Source: DATEPR01 sp036273855 (lineage in GTDB: Bacteria > Actinomycetota > Actinomycetes > Mycobacteriales > Pseudonocardiaceae). From it: a stretch of DNA of 64,000 bases. This document shows positions 26,680-35,115 of the stretch, one piece after another. The translations under genes were made by a program, and so were the position numbers. The stretch's first letter is position 1. Every line of letters begins with the position of its first letter. The notes below the pieces were generated by a model, which ran no database searches, had not been told where the DNA came from, and saw only the letters and a list, made by a program, of their open reading frames with translations. The stretch lies in contig DASUGU010000090.1 of the NCBI GenBank assembly GCA_036273855.1, positions 1 through 64,000 on the forward strand, in the 5' to 3' direction.

Positions 26680-27744
26680 CTAGGAACCGACCTGGACCAG
26701 GACCTTCTGCGCGTCGCCGTCCGGGTCGAGCAGCCGGTCGAAACCCCTCGGGACGATGTCGTCGACCGGGATGACCTCGGTGAGCACCCGCTGCACCGGA
26801 TAGCGGCCGGTGCCGATCAGCGCGATGATCCGCGGGAAGTCGTACACCGGGTAGCACCACGTGCCGACCAGCGAGAGGTCCTTGTTGGACAGTGCCATCG
26901 GGTCGATCGTCGCCGGCCGGACGTGCAGCCCGACCTGGGTGGCCATGCCGTGAGCGCGCAGGCTGTCCAGGGCCGTGGTCAGCCCGCCCTGCGAGCCGGA
27001 GCACTCGGCCGCCACGTCCACACCGATCCCGCCCGTCAGGTCGCGCACGGCGTCGGGCACCGCGTCGGTGAGCGGGTCGAGGACGGTGGCCACGCCGAAC
27101 GCCTCGACCAGCGCCCGGCGCTTCGGGTTCGGCTCGCTGACGATCACCCGCGCGGCACCGGCCGCGTGCGCGTACAGGGTGGCCAGGGCGCCGATCGGGC
27201 CGGCTCCGGTGACCAGGACCGTGTCGCCCGGTCGCAGGCCGGTCCGGTCGACGCCGTACGCGGCGACGGCGGCCGGTTCGACCAGCGCGCCCTGCACGTC
27301 GCTGACCTGCTCGGGCAGCCTGCTGACCTGGTAGGCCGGCACGACGACCTGCTCGCTGATGCCGCCGCCCTGCCAGCTCAGGCCGGTGCACGCCATGGTG
27401 GCGCACAGGTGGTTGAGCCCGCGCCGGCAGTAGTAGCACTGTCCGCAGTAGACCAGCGGCATCACGGCCACGCGGTCGCCGACCGCGACGTCGGTGACGC
27501 CCTCGCCGACCTCCAGCACCTGGCCGGCGAACTCGTGCCCGAGGATCTGCGGGGCCGACGCGCCGGACAATGGGTGCGGGGAGGTGGGGATGACGATCGG
27601 GCCGGCGGCGTACTCGTGCAGATCGGTGCCGCAGATGCCGCACACGGACGGGCGCAGGCGCACCTGGCCCGGTCCGACCAGGCCGGGCTCCGCCACCTCC
27701 TCGACGCGAATGTCGTGCTTGCTGTGGTAGACGGCGGCGCGCAT
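26680..27744 (-). CDS. Zinc-dependent 2,3-butanediol/polyol dehydrogenase-like protein
   Basis: A 354-residue medium-chain dehydrogenase: SVCGICGTDLHEYAAGP (catalytic Cys), GHEFAGQVLEVG, structural zinc loop YCGQCYYCRRGLNHLC, Rossmann GAGPIGALA. The HEYAAGPIVIPTSPHPLSG insert is typical of 2,3-butanediol dehydrogenases. I start at ATG 27744, preceded by GGGAGTTGAGG; a TTG two codons earlier is possible. First gene of the five-gene minus-strand operon (to 22352), 26 bases before the M24 gene. Confidence 0.87.
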   Translation of the reverse strand: MRAAVYHSKHDIRVEEVAEPGLVGPGQVRLRPSVCGICGTDLHEYAAGPIVIPTSPHPLSGASAPQILGHEFAGQVLEVGEGVTDVAVGDRVAVMPLVYCGQCYYCRRGLNHLCATMACTGLSWQGGGISEQVVVPAYQVSRLPEQVSDVQGALVEPAAVAAYGVDRTGLRPGDTVLVTGAGPIGALATLYAHAAGAARVIVSEPNPKRRALVEAFGVATVLDPLTDAVPDAVRDLTGGIGVDVAAECSGSQGGLTTALDSLRAHGMATQVGLHVRPATIDPMALSNKDLSLVGTWCYPVYDFPRIIALIGTGRYPVQRVLTEVIPVDDIVPRGFDRLLDPDGDAQKVLVQVGS

Positions 27745-27777
27745 CCTCAACTCCCGTGGGTGGCCGGCGGGGTTCGC

Positions 27778-27923
27778 CAGTGTTCAACGCCCGTGTACAG
27801 CGATAGTGAACTGCCCGACGGCCCCGCAGTCAACGGCTTGCCGGAAATTCGTGGCCGGCCGAGGACATACCCCTGGTCACCCGTGGGAACTCTTGACGTG
27901 ACGGTCCACCCGACTGTTCACTG
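27778..27923. promoter_or_regulatory. Divergent promoter region with repeated CTGT(T/A)CA motifs
   Basis: The 204-base gap between the dehydrogenase operon and the aldehyde dehydrogenase gene holds CAGTGTTCAA (27778-27787), TGTACAGC (27794-27801, reverse complement of the octamer at 22210), AGTGAACTG (27804-27812) and ACTGTTCA followed by CTG (27913-27923). All fit a loose ACTGTTCAGT-like site that also appears twice upstream of the XRE-cupin gene. Probably binding sites of that regulator. Confidence 0.4.
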
Positions 27924-27948
27924 CGACGAAACGAAGGAGCATCGACCG

Positions 27949-29325
27949 ATGGCGATCGCCACGATCAACCCAGCGACCGGCGAGACCGTGCGCACCTTCC
28001 CCGCCCTCGACGACGACCAGATCGAGGCGGCGCTCGCCGCGGCCGCGAACGCCGCGCGGGAGTACCGCTCGACCACGTTCGCCCAGCGCGCCGGCTGGCT
28101 GCGCCGGACCGCCGACCTGCTGGACGCCGAAGCCGACGCCACGGCCGCCACGATGACGCTGGAGATGGGCAAGACCCTCGCGGCGGCCAGGGCCGAGGTG
28201 CACAAGTGCGCGACGGCGTGCCGGTACTACGCGGACAACGCGGAGTCGATGCTGGCCGACGAGCCCGCCGAAGCGGACGCGGTCGGCGCCCGCCGCGCGT
28301 ACGCCACCTACCAGCCGCTCGGCGTGGTGCTGGCGATCATGCCGTGGAACTTCCCGCTGTGGCAGGCCGTCCGGTTCATCGCGCCGGCGCTGATGGCCGG
28401 GAACGTCGGCCTGCTCAAGCACGCGTCCAACGTGCCGCAGTGCGCCCTCTATCTGGCCGACGTGCTGGCCAGGGCCGGTTTCCCGGCGGGCGCGTTCCAG
28501 ACGCTGCTGATCGGCTCCGGCCAGGTCGAGCGGGTGCTGCGCGACCCGAGGGTGGCCGCGGCGACCCTGACCGGCAGCGAACCGGCGGGCCGGTCGGTCG
28601 GCGGCATCGCAGGCGCCGAACTGAAGAAGGTCGTGCTGGAGCTGGGCGGCTCCGATCCGTTCCTGGTGCTGCCCTCGGCCGACCTGGACCGTGCCGCGCA
28701 GGTGGCCACCACGGCCCGCGTGCAGAACAACGGCCAGAGCTGCATCGCGGCGAAGCGGTTCATCGTGCACGCCGACGTGTACGACCGGTTCGCCGAGGCG
28801 TTCGTGACCCGGATGAGTTCGCTCGTGGTCGGCGACCCCACCGACGAGCGGACCGAGGTCGGCCCGCTGTCCACCGAGCAGGGCAGGGCCGACCTGGAGA
28901 CGCTCGTCGACGACGCGGTCAAGCTGGGCGCCACGGTGCTGTGCGGCGGCGCGCGCCTGGACGGGCCGGGCTGGTTCTACCCGCCGACCGTGATCACCGG
29001 CATCACGCCGGACATGCGCCTGTACACCGAGGAGGCGTTCGGGCCGGTGGCCGCGCTGTACCGGGTCGATTCGCTGGACGAGGCGCTGACGATCGCCAAC
29101 GCGACGACGTTCGGGCTGGGCTCCAACGTGTGGACCACCGACCCCGACGAGCAGCAGCGCTGCGTGCGCGAACTGGCGGCGGGCGCCGTGTTCGTCAACG
29201 GCATGACCACGTCGTACCCGCAGCTCCCGTTCGGCGGCATCAGGAACAGCGGGCACGGGAGGGAACTGTCCGCGCACGGCATCCGCGAGTTCTGCAACAT
29301 CAAGACCGTCTGGATCGGCGACTGA
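27949..29325 (+). CDS. NAD(P)-dependent aldehyde (succinate-semialdehyde-type) dehydrogenase
   Basis: A 458-residue ALDH. MPWNFPLWQAVRF is the family motif near residue 130, LELGGSDPFLV holds the catalytic Glu, NNGQSCIAAKRF the nucleophilic Cys, and EEAFGPVAALY the late Glu-Phe pair. It is shorter than average at the N-terminus and most like GabD/Sad-type succinate-semialdehyde dehydrogenases (NPATGETV start, NNGQSCIAAKRF). ATG at 27949 follows CGAAGGAGC. It diverges from the dehydrogenase operon and precedes the EboE-like gene by 11 bases. Confidence 0.9.
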   Translation: MAIATINPATGETVRTFPALDDDQIEAALAAAANAAREYRSTTFAQRAGWLRRTADLLDAEADATAATMTLEMGKTLAAARAEVHKCATACRYYADNAESMLADEPAEADAVGARRAYATYQPLGVVLAIMPWNFPLWQAVRFIAPALMAGNVGLLKHASNVPQCALYLADVLARAGFPAGAFQTLLIGSGQVERVLRDPRVAAATLTGSEPAGRSVGGIAGAELKKVVLELGGSDPFLVLPSADLDRAAQVATTARVQNNGQSCIAAKRFIVHADVYDRFAEAFVTRMSSLVVGDPTDERTEVGPLSTEQGRADLETLVDDAVKLGATVLCGGARLDGPGWFYPPTVITGITPDMRLYTEEAFGPVAALYRVDSLDEALTIANATTFGLGSNVWTTDPDEQQRCVRELAAGAVFVNGMTTSYPQLPFGGIRNSGHGRELSAHGIREFCNIKTVWIGD

Positions 29326-29336
29326 CAAGGAGTCCC

Positions 29337-30551
29337 ATGTTCCTCGGCGACCGTCTCGGCCACCTGTCCTACTCCACCCTCGTGCACCCCGGCGACGACT
29401 GGGACCAGATGAACGCCAGTCTCGCCACCTACCTGCCCGAGGTGAAGCGACGGGTGTGCCCGGACGCGCCGTTCGGCGTGTCGCTGCGCCTGTCCGGTTC
29501 GTCGGCGGCCCGGTTGGCCGGCTCGGCGGCCGACCGGGAGCGGCTGCGCGAGTTCCTGGCCGCCGAGGACCTGTACGTCTACACGGTGAACGCGTTCCCG
29601 CAGGGCTCGTTCAAGGGCGGCCCGGTGATGGAACGGGTGTACGAGCCGGACTGGACGTCCGAGTCGCGGGTCGAGTACACGACCCGCGTCGCGGACGTCC
29701 TGGCCGACATCACCGGGCCCGGCGTGGAGCCGACCATCCAGACGATGCCGCTGGCGTTCCGGCCCAACGTCGCCGATGAGTCCTATGTGGACCTGTTCAC
29801 CCACAACGTGTTACGGGTGGTGGCCCACCTGGTGGACGTCGAGCGGCGGACCGGCCGGCGGGTGAAGCTGGCCATCGAACCGGAGCCGTTCTGCTACCTG
29901 GAGCTGATCGAGGAGGCGGTGACGTACTTCCGCACCCGCCTCTACTCTCGGCAGGGCGCGTCGGACCTGGCGCGGTTGGCCGGTATCCCGCTCGCCGAGG
30001 CGTACGGGGCGCTGCGCCGGTACGTGGGTGTGGTGCTGGACATCGGGCATCAGTCGGTGGAGTTCGACGACATGCCGACGTCGCTGGCCTTGCTGGCCGA
30101 GCACGGCGTGCCGATCTTCAAACTCCAGGCGGCGGCCGCGCTGTGGGTGCCCGAGGTGACCGACGACAGCGTGCGTGAGTTGGAGCGGTTCACCGAGACG
30201 ATCTACCTCAGCCAGACGTCGGAGTTGCGGGACGGCAAGGTCACCGCGTTCCTCAACCTGTCCGACGCCATCGAGGCGTGGCGGGCCTCCCCCGGCGGGC
30301 GGCGCGAGTGGCGGACGCACTTCCACGTGCCGGTGTTCCTGGACGACCTCGGGCCGTTCCGCACCACGCGGTTCGCCATCGAGCAGGCACTGGACGCGCA
30401 CCTCGCCCAGGCCCAGTCCACCCACCTGGAGATCGAGACCTACACCTGGGACGTGCTGCCCGCCCACCTGAAGACCGGCGACATCACCGACTACGTGGTC
30501 CGCGAACTGGAGTGGGTCATGGGCCGGCTGCTCACTCCCGTGGCGGGATGA
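29337..30551 (+). CDS. EboE-like TIM-barrel protein
   Basis: A 404-residue protein resembling EboE (xylose-isomerase-like barrel). The N-terminal HLSYSTLVHPGDDWDQM, then FGVSLRLSGSSAARL, LYVYTVNAFPQGSFKGGPVMERVYEPDW and IQTMPLAFRPN match the EboE pattern; LAIEPEPFCYLE and VVLDIGHQSVEF supply likely metal-binding Glu/Asp/His. EboE belongs to a cluster tied to export of prenylated metabolites in cyanobacteria and eustigmatophytes; no other ebo gene is present here. It could instead be an isomerase/epimerase for the island's substrate. Follows the ALDH gene by 11 bases and overlaps the convergent reductase gene by 20 bases. Confidence 0.7.
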   Translation: MFLGDRLGHLSYSTLVHPGDDWDQMNASLATYLPEVKRRVCPDAPFGVSLRLSGSSAARLAGSAADRERLREFLAAEDLYVYTVNAFPQGSFKGGPVMERVYEPDWTSESRVEYTTRVADVLADITGPGVEPTIQTMPLAFRPNVADESYVDLFTHNVLRVVAHLVDVERRTGRRVKLAIEPEPFCYLELIEEAVTYFRTRLYSRQGASDLARLAGIPLAEAYGALRRYVGVVLDIGHQSVEFDDMPTSLALLAEHGVPIFKLQAAAALWVPEVTDDSVRELERFTETIYLSQTSELRDGKVTAFLNLSDAIEAWRASPGGRREWRTHFHVPVFLDDLGPFRTTRFAIEQALDAHLAQAQSTHLEIETYTWDVLPAHLKTGDITDYVVRELEWVMGRLLTPVAG

Positions 30552-31605
30552 TCTTGTTGTCCCGCAGGCGGTCGAACAGGTCGAGGAACGACCGGCGCGT
30601 GTCCCGGAAGCCGGTGAACCCGTGAGTCCGGCTCTTGGTCATGTCGGCGAACGTCTCGGTCTGCCGGCCCAGATCGCCGTCGGTGTGCCACCAGGAGGCC
30701 AGCCGGTCCAGGTCGTCACGCACGAGGCCGTGCCGCTCGGCGATGCGCTGCCAGGTCGGGCCGGCGTCGGCGAACCGCTCGGCCAGCGGCTGGGCGTGGC
30801 CGGGGTAGGGCGCGACCGGCACGCCCAGGCCGCGCGCCACCACCGGCCAGAGCTGCCGCCAGCGGAACACGTCGCCGTTCACCGTGTTGAACGCCTCGTC
30901 GACCGCGTTCGGGCTGGTGGCCGCCCACGCGACCTGCTCGGCCAGCAGGGTGGCGTCGGTGAGATCGGTGACGCCGTCGAACTGCTGCGGCGAGCCGGGA
31001 AACACGAACGGCTCGCCGGTCTCCCGGCACAGCGCGCCGTACAGCGCGAGCGTGACGCCCATGTTCATGGCGTTGCCCAGCGCCCAGCCGATCATGGTGT
31101 GCGGGCGGTGCACCGACCAGGTGAAGCCGTCGCGTGCAGCGGCAGCGAACAGCACGTCCTCCTGGTCGTAGTAGAAGTTCTGGTTCGGCAGCCGGGGCTG
31201 GTCCTCGCGGAACGGGGTCTCCATCGGCGTGCTGGCGTACGCCTCGAACGGGCCGAGGTAGTGCTTCAGGCCGGTGACCAGCGCGACATGCTGGACGGGT
31301 TGGTCGGCCAGCGGGTCCAGGACGTTGCGCAGCAACGCCGAGTTGACCACACAGTTCTCCGCCTCGGTCGGGCGCCGCTGCCAGGTGCAGAAGAACACGT
31401 GGGTCGGCCGGACCCCGGTGACCGCGGCGGCGGTGGCGTCGGCATCCAGCAGGTCGGCGGCGACGGGCGTGACGCCCTGGTCCACCGGCGAGCCGCCGCG
31501 GGACAGCCCGTAGACCTGCCAGCCGTCCTCGACCAGCCGGCGGGCGGTGTTGTTGCCCGAGATGCCGGTGACGCCGACGACGAGCGCGCGATTGCCGTCC
31601 ACCAC
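30532..31605 (-). CDS. PRISE-type NAD(P)-dependent reductase (extended SDR, SDR75U-like)
   Basis: A 357-residue extended short-chain dehydrogenase. N-terminal GVTGISGNNTARRL is a variant Rossmann motif; LVTGLKHYLGPFEAY and NFYYDQEDVLF match progesterone 5-beta-reductase/iridoid synthase-like enzymes, which reduce activated C=C bonds of enones; the catalytic Lys (GLKHYLGPF) and Tyr (FYYDQED) are present. GTG at 31605 follows GAGAGGAG. It diverges from the XRE-cupin regulator and converges on the EboE-like gene. Bacterial members usually act on small 2-enones; the substrate here is unknown. Confidence 0.85.
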   Translation of the reverse strand: MVDGNRALVVGVTGISGNNTARRLVEDGWQVYGLSRGGSPVDQGVTPVAADLLDADATAAAVTGVRPTHVFFCTWQRRPTEAENCVVNSALLRNVLDPLADQPVQHVALVTGLKHYLGPFEAYASTPMETPFREDQPRLPNQNFYYDQEDVLFAAAARDGFTWSVHRPHTMIGWALGNAMNMGVTLALYGALCRETGEPFVFPGSPQQFDGVTDLTDATLLAEQVAWAATSPNAVDEAFNTVNGDVFRWRQLWPVVARGLGVPVAPYPGHAQPLAERFADAGPTWQRIAERHGLVRDDLDRLASWWHTDGDLGRQTETFADMTKSRTHGFTGFRDTRRSFLDLFDRLRDNKIIPPRE

Positions 31606-31649
31606 GGTCGGTCTCCTCTCGTTTGGGTGGCAGCCTGGACGAGCGGTGC

Positions 31650-31729
31650 GCCACTGTCAAGTGGCACTGAACAGTACGTCCGGGACATGGCGGTTTTTTC
31701 TCCGCCGTCGTTCGAATACGCTGAACAGT
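31650..31729. promoter_or_regulatory. Operator-like repeats in the reductase/XRE-cupin divergent promoter
   Basis: GCCACT-GTCA-AGTGGC (31650-31665) is a perfect 6-bp inverted repeat, directly followed by ACTGAACAGT (31666-31675), itself ACTG-AA-CAGT. A second copy, GCTGAACAGT, is at 31720-31729, 54 bases downstream, about five helical turns. The repeat spacing and position suggest autoregulation by the XRE-cupin protein and control of the divergent reductase gene. Confidence 0.5.
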
Positions 31730-31779
31730 GGGGGTCACGTCCCCCGAACGTGCCAACGATCCTGAGCTGAGGTGCATTC

Positions 31780-32514
31780 GTGACGGCGAGAAGCGGTTCC
31801 CCGGCGGCGACGCCCGGTGTGTCGCGCCGAGGGCGGTCGACCGGTGACGGTGACCTGCCGATCCCGGCCGACCGCAGGGACGCGATCATGAGCGTGGGTG
31901 CCAAGCTGCGGGAGCGGCGGCTGGCGGCGGGCGTGTCGCTGCGCCAGTTCGCCCGGGATCTCGGCGTGTCGCCGTCACTGGTGTCGCAGATCGAGAACGG
32001 CAAATCGCAGCCGTCGGTCGCGACGCTGTACATGATCTGCAGCCGGCTGGACGTGTCCATCGACGAACTGTTCAGCAATGCCGGTGACCCGCCGCCGGCC
32101 GTCGAGACGGACACGCACACGTTCCGCGGTGCCCTGGCCGCGTTGAACGAGCCGCAGCAGCGCGGCACGAGCCCGGTGGTGGAACCTCAACAGCGGCGGC
32201 GACTGGTGCTGGACTCCGGGGTGACCTGGGAACAACTGTCGGCCGCGCACGGTTCGGCGGTCGACTTCCTGCTGGTCCGCTACGAGGTCGGCGGCAGCTC
32301 CGTGCCCGGCGAGCACCTGACCCGCCACTCCGGCATCGAGTACGGCTACATCATCAGCGGCACCCTGGACGTGTCCCTGGGCTTCGAGACCTACCGCATC
32401 GGCCCGGGCGACGCCATCTCCTTCGACTCCGCCACCCCACACCGACTCACCAACAACGGCGACATCCCGGTCGAGGCCATCTGGTTCGTCCACGGCCGCA
32501 ACCACGAGGTCTGA
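31780..32514 (+). CDS. XRE-family regulator with C-terminal cupin sensor
   Basis: A 244-residue transcription factor. Residues about 38-95 form the helix-turn-helix (GAKLRERRLAAGVSLRQFARDLGVSPSLVSQIENGKSQPS); residues about 165-240 a cupin barrel (EHLTRHSGIEYGYIISGTLDVSLG, PGDAISFDSATPHRLTNNG) that likely binds a small carboxylate. Such regulators (PuuR/SutR type) control amine, ectoine or sugar-acid catabolism. GTG at 31780 follows GAGCTGAGG; an internal ATG at 31888 with AGGGA upstream would remove an unconserved 36-residue leader. It is the best candidate for controlling the 21-32 kb island. Confidence 0.88.
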   Translation: MTARSGSPAATPGVSRRGRSTGDGDLPIPADRRDAIMSVGAKLRERRLAAGVSLRQFARDLGVSPSLVSQIENGKSQPSVATLYMICSRLDVSIDELFSNAGDPPPAVETDTHTFRGALAALNEPQQRGTSPVVEPQQRRRLVLDSGVTWEQLSAAHGSAVDFLLVRYEVGGSSVPGEHLTRHSGIEYGYIISGTLDVSLGFETYRIGPGDAISFDSATPHRLTNNGDIPVEAIWFVHGRNHEV

Positions 32515-32534
32515 CCCACCCCGCGCGGCTGCGG

Positions 32535-32570
32535 CGACCACGATGGCAGCCGCCGGTGACATCGTGGTCG
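32535..32570 (+). promoter_or_regulatory. Perfect 11-bp hairpin just upstream of the MFS start codon
   Basis: CGACCACGATG (32535-32545) pairs perfectly with CATCGTGGTCG (32560-32570) around a 14-base loop; the stem ends four bases before the MFS ATG. It may end transcription of the XRE-cupin gene or, since no purine-rich ribosome binding site is visible before the MFS start, hide or replace it. Confidence 0.5.
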
Positions 32571-32574
32571 GTCT

Positions 32575-33744
32575 ATGAAGCCCGTCATCGGATGTCTCGC
32601 CGCCTACGGCGTCACGATGGTCGGCGATCGGTTCGCCGAGATCGCGCTGCCCGTCGCCGTGCTCGCGGCCACCGGTAGTCCGGCCGCCGCAGGGACCGTC
32701 GCCGCAGGCATCCAGGTGCCCGGGCTCGTGGCGGCGCCCTTTCTCGGCGGTTGGACCGACCGAACGTCCAGGCGCACCATGCTCGTGCTCGCCGATGCCA
32801 TCCGGGTCGTCGGGTTCGCCGGATTCGCCGTGCTCGCCGCGACCCACACCACCGGGCTCGTCCCGTTCCTGGTGATCGGCGCGGTCGTCGGTTGCGGCAA
32901 CGTGCTGTTCGCGATCGCCGGTCAGGCGATCCTGCCGCAGCTCACCAGCGGGCTGGGTCGGGCGAACGCCGTCGTGGAAGCCGTGGACAGCACGTCACTG
33001 CTGGTCACGCCACCCATCGCCGGTCTGGTCGTGGCCGGCCTGGGCGCGACCTGGGGACTCGCCGCGAACGCCATCTCGTACCTGGTGTCCGGGACGCTCC
33101 TCCGGTCGCTGTTGCCGGCGCTGCGACCGCCGCCCCGGCACGACGGACCACGGCTGCTGGTGCCGATCGACCGGCTGCAGGTCGCGCTGCAACTGGCGCT
33201 GATGGCGTTGTCCGCGCACGGCGCCGCGATCGTGCTGGCCATCCTGGTGCTGGGCCGTGACCAGTTGGGACTGTCGGTGGTGCGCATCGGGTTCGTGCTG
33301 TCGGCCGCGGGTGTCGGCGGGATCGCCGCCAGCCTGGTGGCGGCCCGGTGGCCGGTGCGGCGGCCGAGCGCGCTGGCGTGGACCTTGCTCCTGGCCTGTG
33401 TCGCTGCCGCTGGGCTCGCGCTGGCCGACGGGTTCTGGTGGGCGTTGGTGGCCAACGGCGTGCTGGACGGGTTCGTCACCACCGGGTTCATCGTGTCCGC
33501 GACGCTGCGCCAGACACATACGCCGAACGCGGTCCTCGGTCGGGTGGGTGCGGTGTCCGCGCTGGCCAACAACCTGGCCCGGATGCTGGGCGTCGCCGGC
33601 ATCGGCGTGGTGCTGGGCGCCTACGGCGGACGGGTCGGCGTGGTCGTCGACGCGGCACTGCTCGGCGTCGCCGGGCTGGCGGTCGCGGCGATCAGTGCAG
33701 GGCGACCTTCAGCAACCCGATCAGTACCCCCAGCGCCGCGCTGA
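32575..33744 (+). CDS. MFS transporter
   Basis: A 389-residue integral membrane protein with about ten to twelve helices. GGWTDRTSRRTMLVLADAIR (about residue 59) is the conserved loop 2-3 motif of major facilitator exporters. It resembles the enterobactin-exporter/MefA-like branch (MFS_3). Likely a proton-driven efflux pump; no substrate can be named. The ATG follows the 11-bp hairpin. Its last 53 bases overlap the 3' end of the convergent membrane-protein gene. Confidence 0.85.
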   Translation: MKPVIGCLAAYGVTMVGDRFAEIALPVAVLAATGSPAAAGTVAAGIQVPGLVAAPFLGGWTDRTSRRTMLVLADAIRVVGFAGFAVLAATHTTGLVPFLVIGAVVGCGNVLFAIAGQAILPQLTSGLGRANAVVEAVDSTSLLVTPPIAGLVVAGLGATWGLAANAISYLVSGTLLRSLLPALRPPPRHDGPRLLVPIDRLQVALQLALMALSAHGAAIVLAILVLGRDQLGLSVVRIGFVLSAAGVGGIAASLVAARWPVRRPSALAWTLLLACVAAAGLALADGFWWALVANGVLDGFVTTGFIVSATLRQTHTPNAVLGRVGAVSALANNLARMLGVAGIGVVLGAYGGRVGVVVDAALLGVAGLAVAAISAGRPSATRSVPPAPR

Positions 33745-34219
33745 CCAGCGCGTACACCACCACCCACCCGACCCGCAGATGCGCCCGCCGCGCCGCGAAC
33801 ACCCCCCACACCACCAGTTGCGCGATCGAACACAGCTGCGCCGCGTCCACCGCCACCGACTGGCTGGCACCGGCGATGTCCACCACGACGAGCACGAGGA
33901 CCAGCAACGCCCCGCCGAGGATGATGCCCAGTTCCTGGGTGAGCGACTCGACCACGACGGGCAGGGTCAACCGGTGCGGCTCCTCGCCCTCGGACAGTGC
34001 CTGCCGGGCGATCGCGTCCGCGTAGACGTGAGCCAGCCAGTAGACGACCAGGGTGCCCAGGATGGTGCCCACCATCTCCGGGACGTTCTCGCTGCCGGCC
34101 GCCTCGGTGGCCAGGAGCGCGGCGGCCACGATGGTGCCGTAGATCGTGGCGCCCGGGTTGTTGCGCGGCCACAGCAGTTGCGACCAGTGCTCGGCTGCGG
34201 ATCTGCGGGTGTCGGTCAC
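33692..34219 (-). CDS. Conserved actinobacterial membrane protein of unknown function
   Basis: A 175-residue protein with four predicted membrane helices (TIYGTIVAAALLATEAA, TILGTLVVYWLAHVYADAIA, LGIILGGALLVLVLVVVDIAGA, VGWVVVYALVSAALGVLIGLL). The pattern, with WPRNNPGATIYGTIVAAALLA at the start, recurs in small actinobacterial membrane proteins without known function. It overlaps the convergent MFS gene by 53 bases, and the downstream pseudogene is close to its 5' side. Confidence 0.75.
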   Translation of the reverse strand: MTDTRRSAAEHWSQLLWPRNNPGATIYGTIVAAALLATEAAGSENVPEMVGTILGTLVVYWLAHVYADAIARQALSEGEEPHRLTLPVVVESLTQELGIILGGALLVLVLVVVDIAGASQSVAVDAAQLCSIAQLVVWGVFAARRAHLRVGWVVVYALVSAALGVLIGLLKVALH

Positions 34220-34222
34220 GGC

Positions 34223-34828
34223 TCAGGGTACGACGGGGTCACCGCGGTCCGCCAAAGCAGTCCATCTTGGACAGTGCGGACCGCCTGGCCGCGGGTGCGG
34301 CGCAGCAGCGCGGGGGATCGCCTCGTGCACCGCCCGGCAGGCCAGGGCGCGCCGGAATGCGATCCGGCCGCGCGCGTCCTGCTGCAACAGGCCGCGCCAC
34401 AGCGCCTCGGCCAGGCCGGTCCGGCCGGGCTGTTCGGGCAGCCCGGTGACCGCGAGCAGGGTGGTCTCACCTGCCGGGTCGCTGAGGACGGCGGCCGCGC
34501 CGAGCACCGCCGAGCGGGGACAGGGCCAGCCCGTGCACGCTGGTGGCCACCTGCCGGACCGCGTCGACCACCGGGCCCAGCGTGTCGGGCTCGCGCAGCG
34601 GCGGCACACCGCGACCAGGCGATCGTGATCGTCGCGGCCGGCGAAGAACTCGTGCAGCAGCAGGGTCTTCCCGATCCCGGCCTCACCGGCCACCAGCACG
34701 ACGGCCGGCGGGTCGGCCAGTGCCCTGCCCAGTTCGGCCAGTTCCGTGGCGCGGCCGACGAACGCGGGCGGCGACAGGACCGGTGACCGTGGTACGGCAC
34801 CGGCCCGCACCGCCGCCGGGTCGGCCAT
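34223..34828 (-). pseudogene. LuxR-family (MalT-like) ATPase regulator remnant, multiply frameshifted
   Basis: The 5' part reads FVGRATELAELGRALADPP and AVVLVAGEAGIGKTLLLHEFF, an AAA/NACHT Walker A of large LuxR regulators. Near 34610 the conserved sequence moves frame (PLREPDTLGPVVDAVRQVATSVHGLALSPL), then near 34500 moves again (VLSDPAGETTLLAVTGLPEQPG, RRALACRAVHEAIPRA). The rest of the roughly 900-residue protein, including the DNA-binding domain, is absent. At least two frameshifts plus a large 3' deletion make it non-functional. Confidence 0.75.
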
Positions 34829-34985
34829 CGACGCCCTTCGTAGTTCGGCCGGAATGGAACTCCGCAGGTAGATCATGCCGCGATCGTGTCCGATGTGGCT
34901 ACCCGTCCCGCCGGATTGGGGGGCCGCCGTGGGGCGCGCCATATGATATCCGATTCGGGGCGTATTTCCGTCATCGAATTGTCAG

Positions 34986-35022
34986 GTTGCCGTTTCCTAT
35001 TCGTTCGAGGCAACAGGAAACG
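34986..35022 (+). promoter_or_regulatory. Interleaved inverted repeats (possible pseudoknot or double operator)
   Basis: In the relatively AT-rich 287-base gap before the XRE-NB-ARC gene, GTTGCC (34986-34991) can pair with GGCAAC (35009-35014), and CGTTTCCT (34991-34998) with AGGAAACG (35015-35022). The order a-b-a'-b' is that of an H-type pseudoknot or of two mutually exclusive hairpins. It lies 94 bases upstream of the start codon. The rest of the gap shows no gene. Confidence 0.35.
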
Positions 35023-35115
35023 CGTATCACCTGAATTGACGCGGGTTCATACTGATGCCGGCTGCCTGATTCGCTCCCCGGTCTGGGACAGTAGGGGAAC
35101 GGAGAGCGGAGTGAC

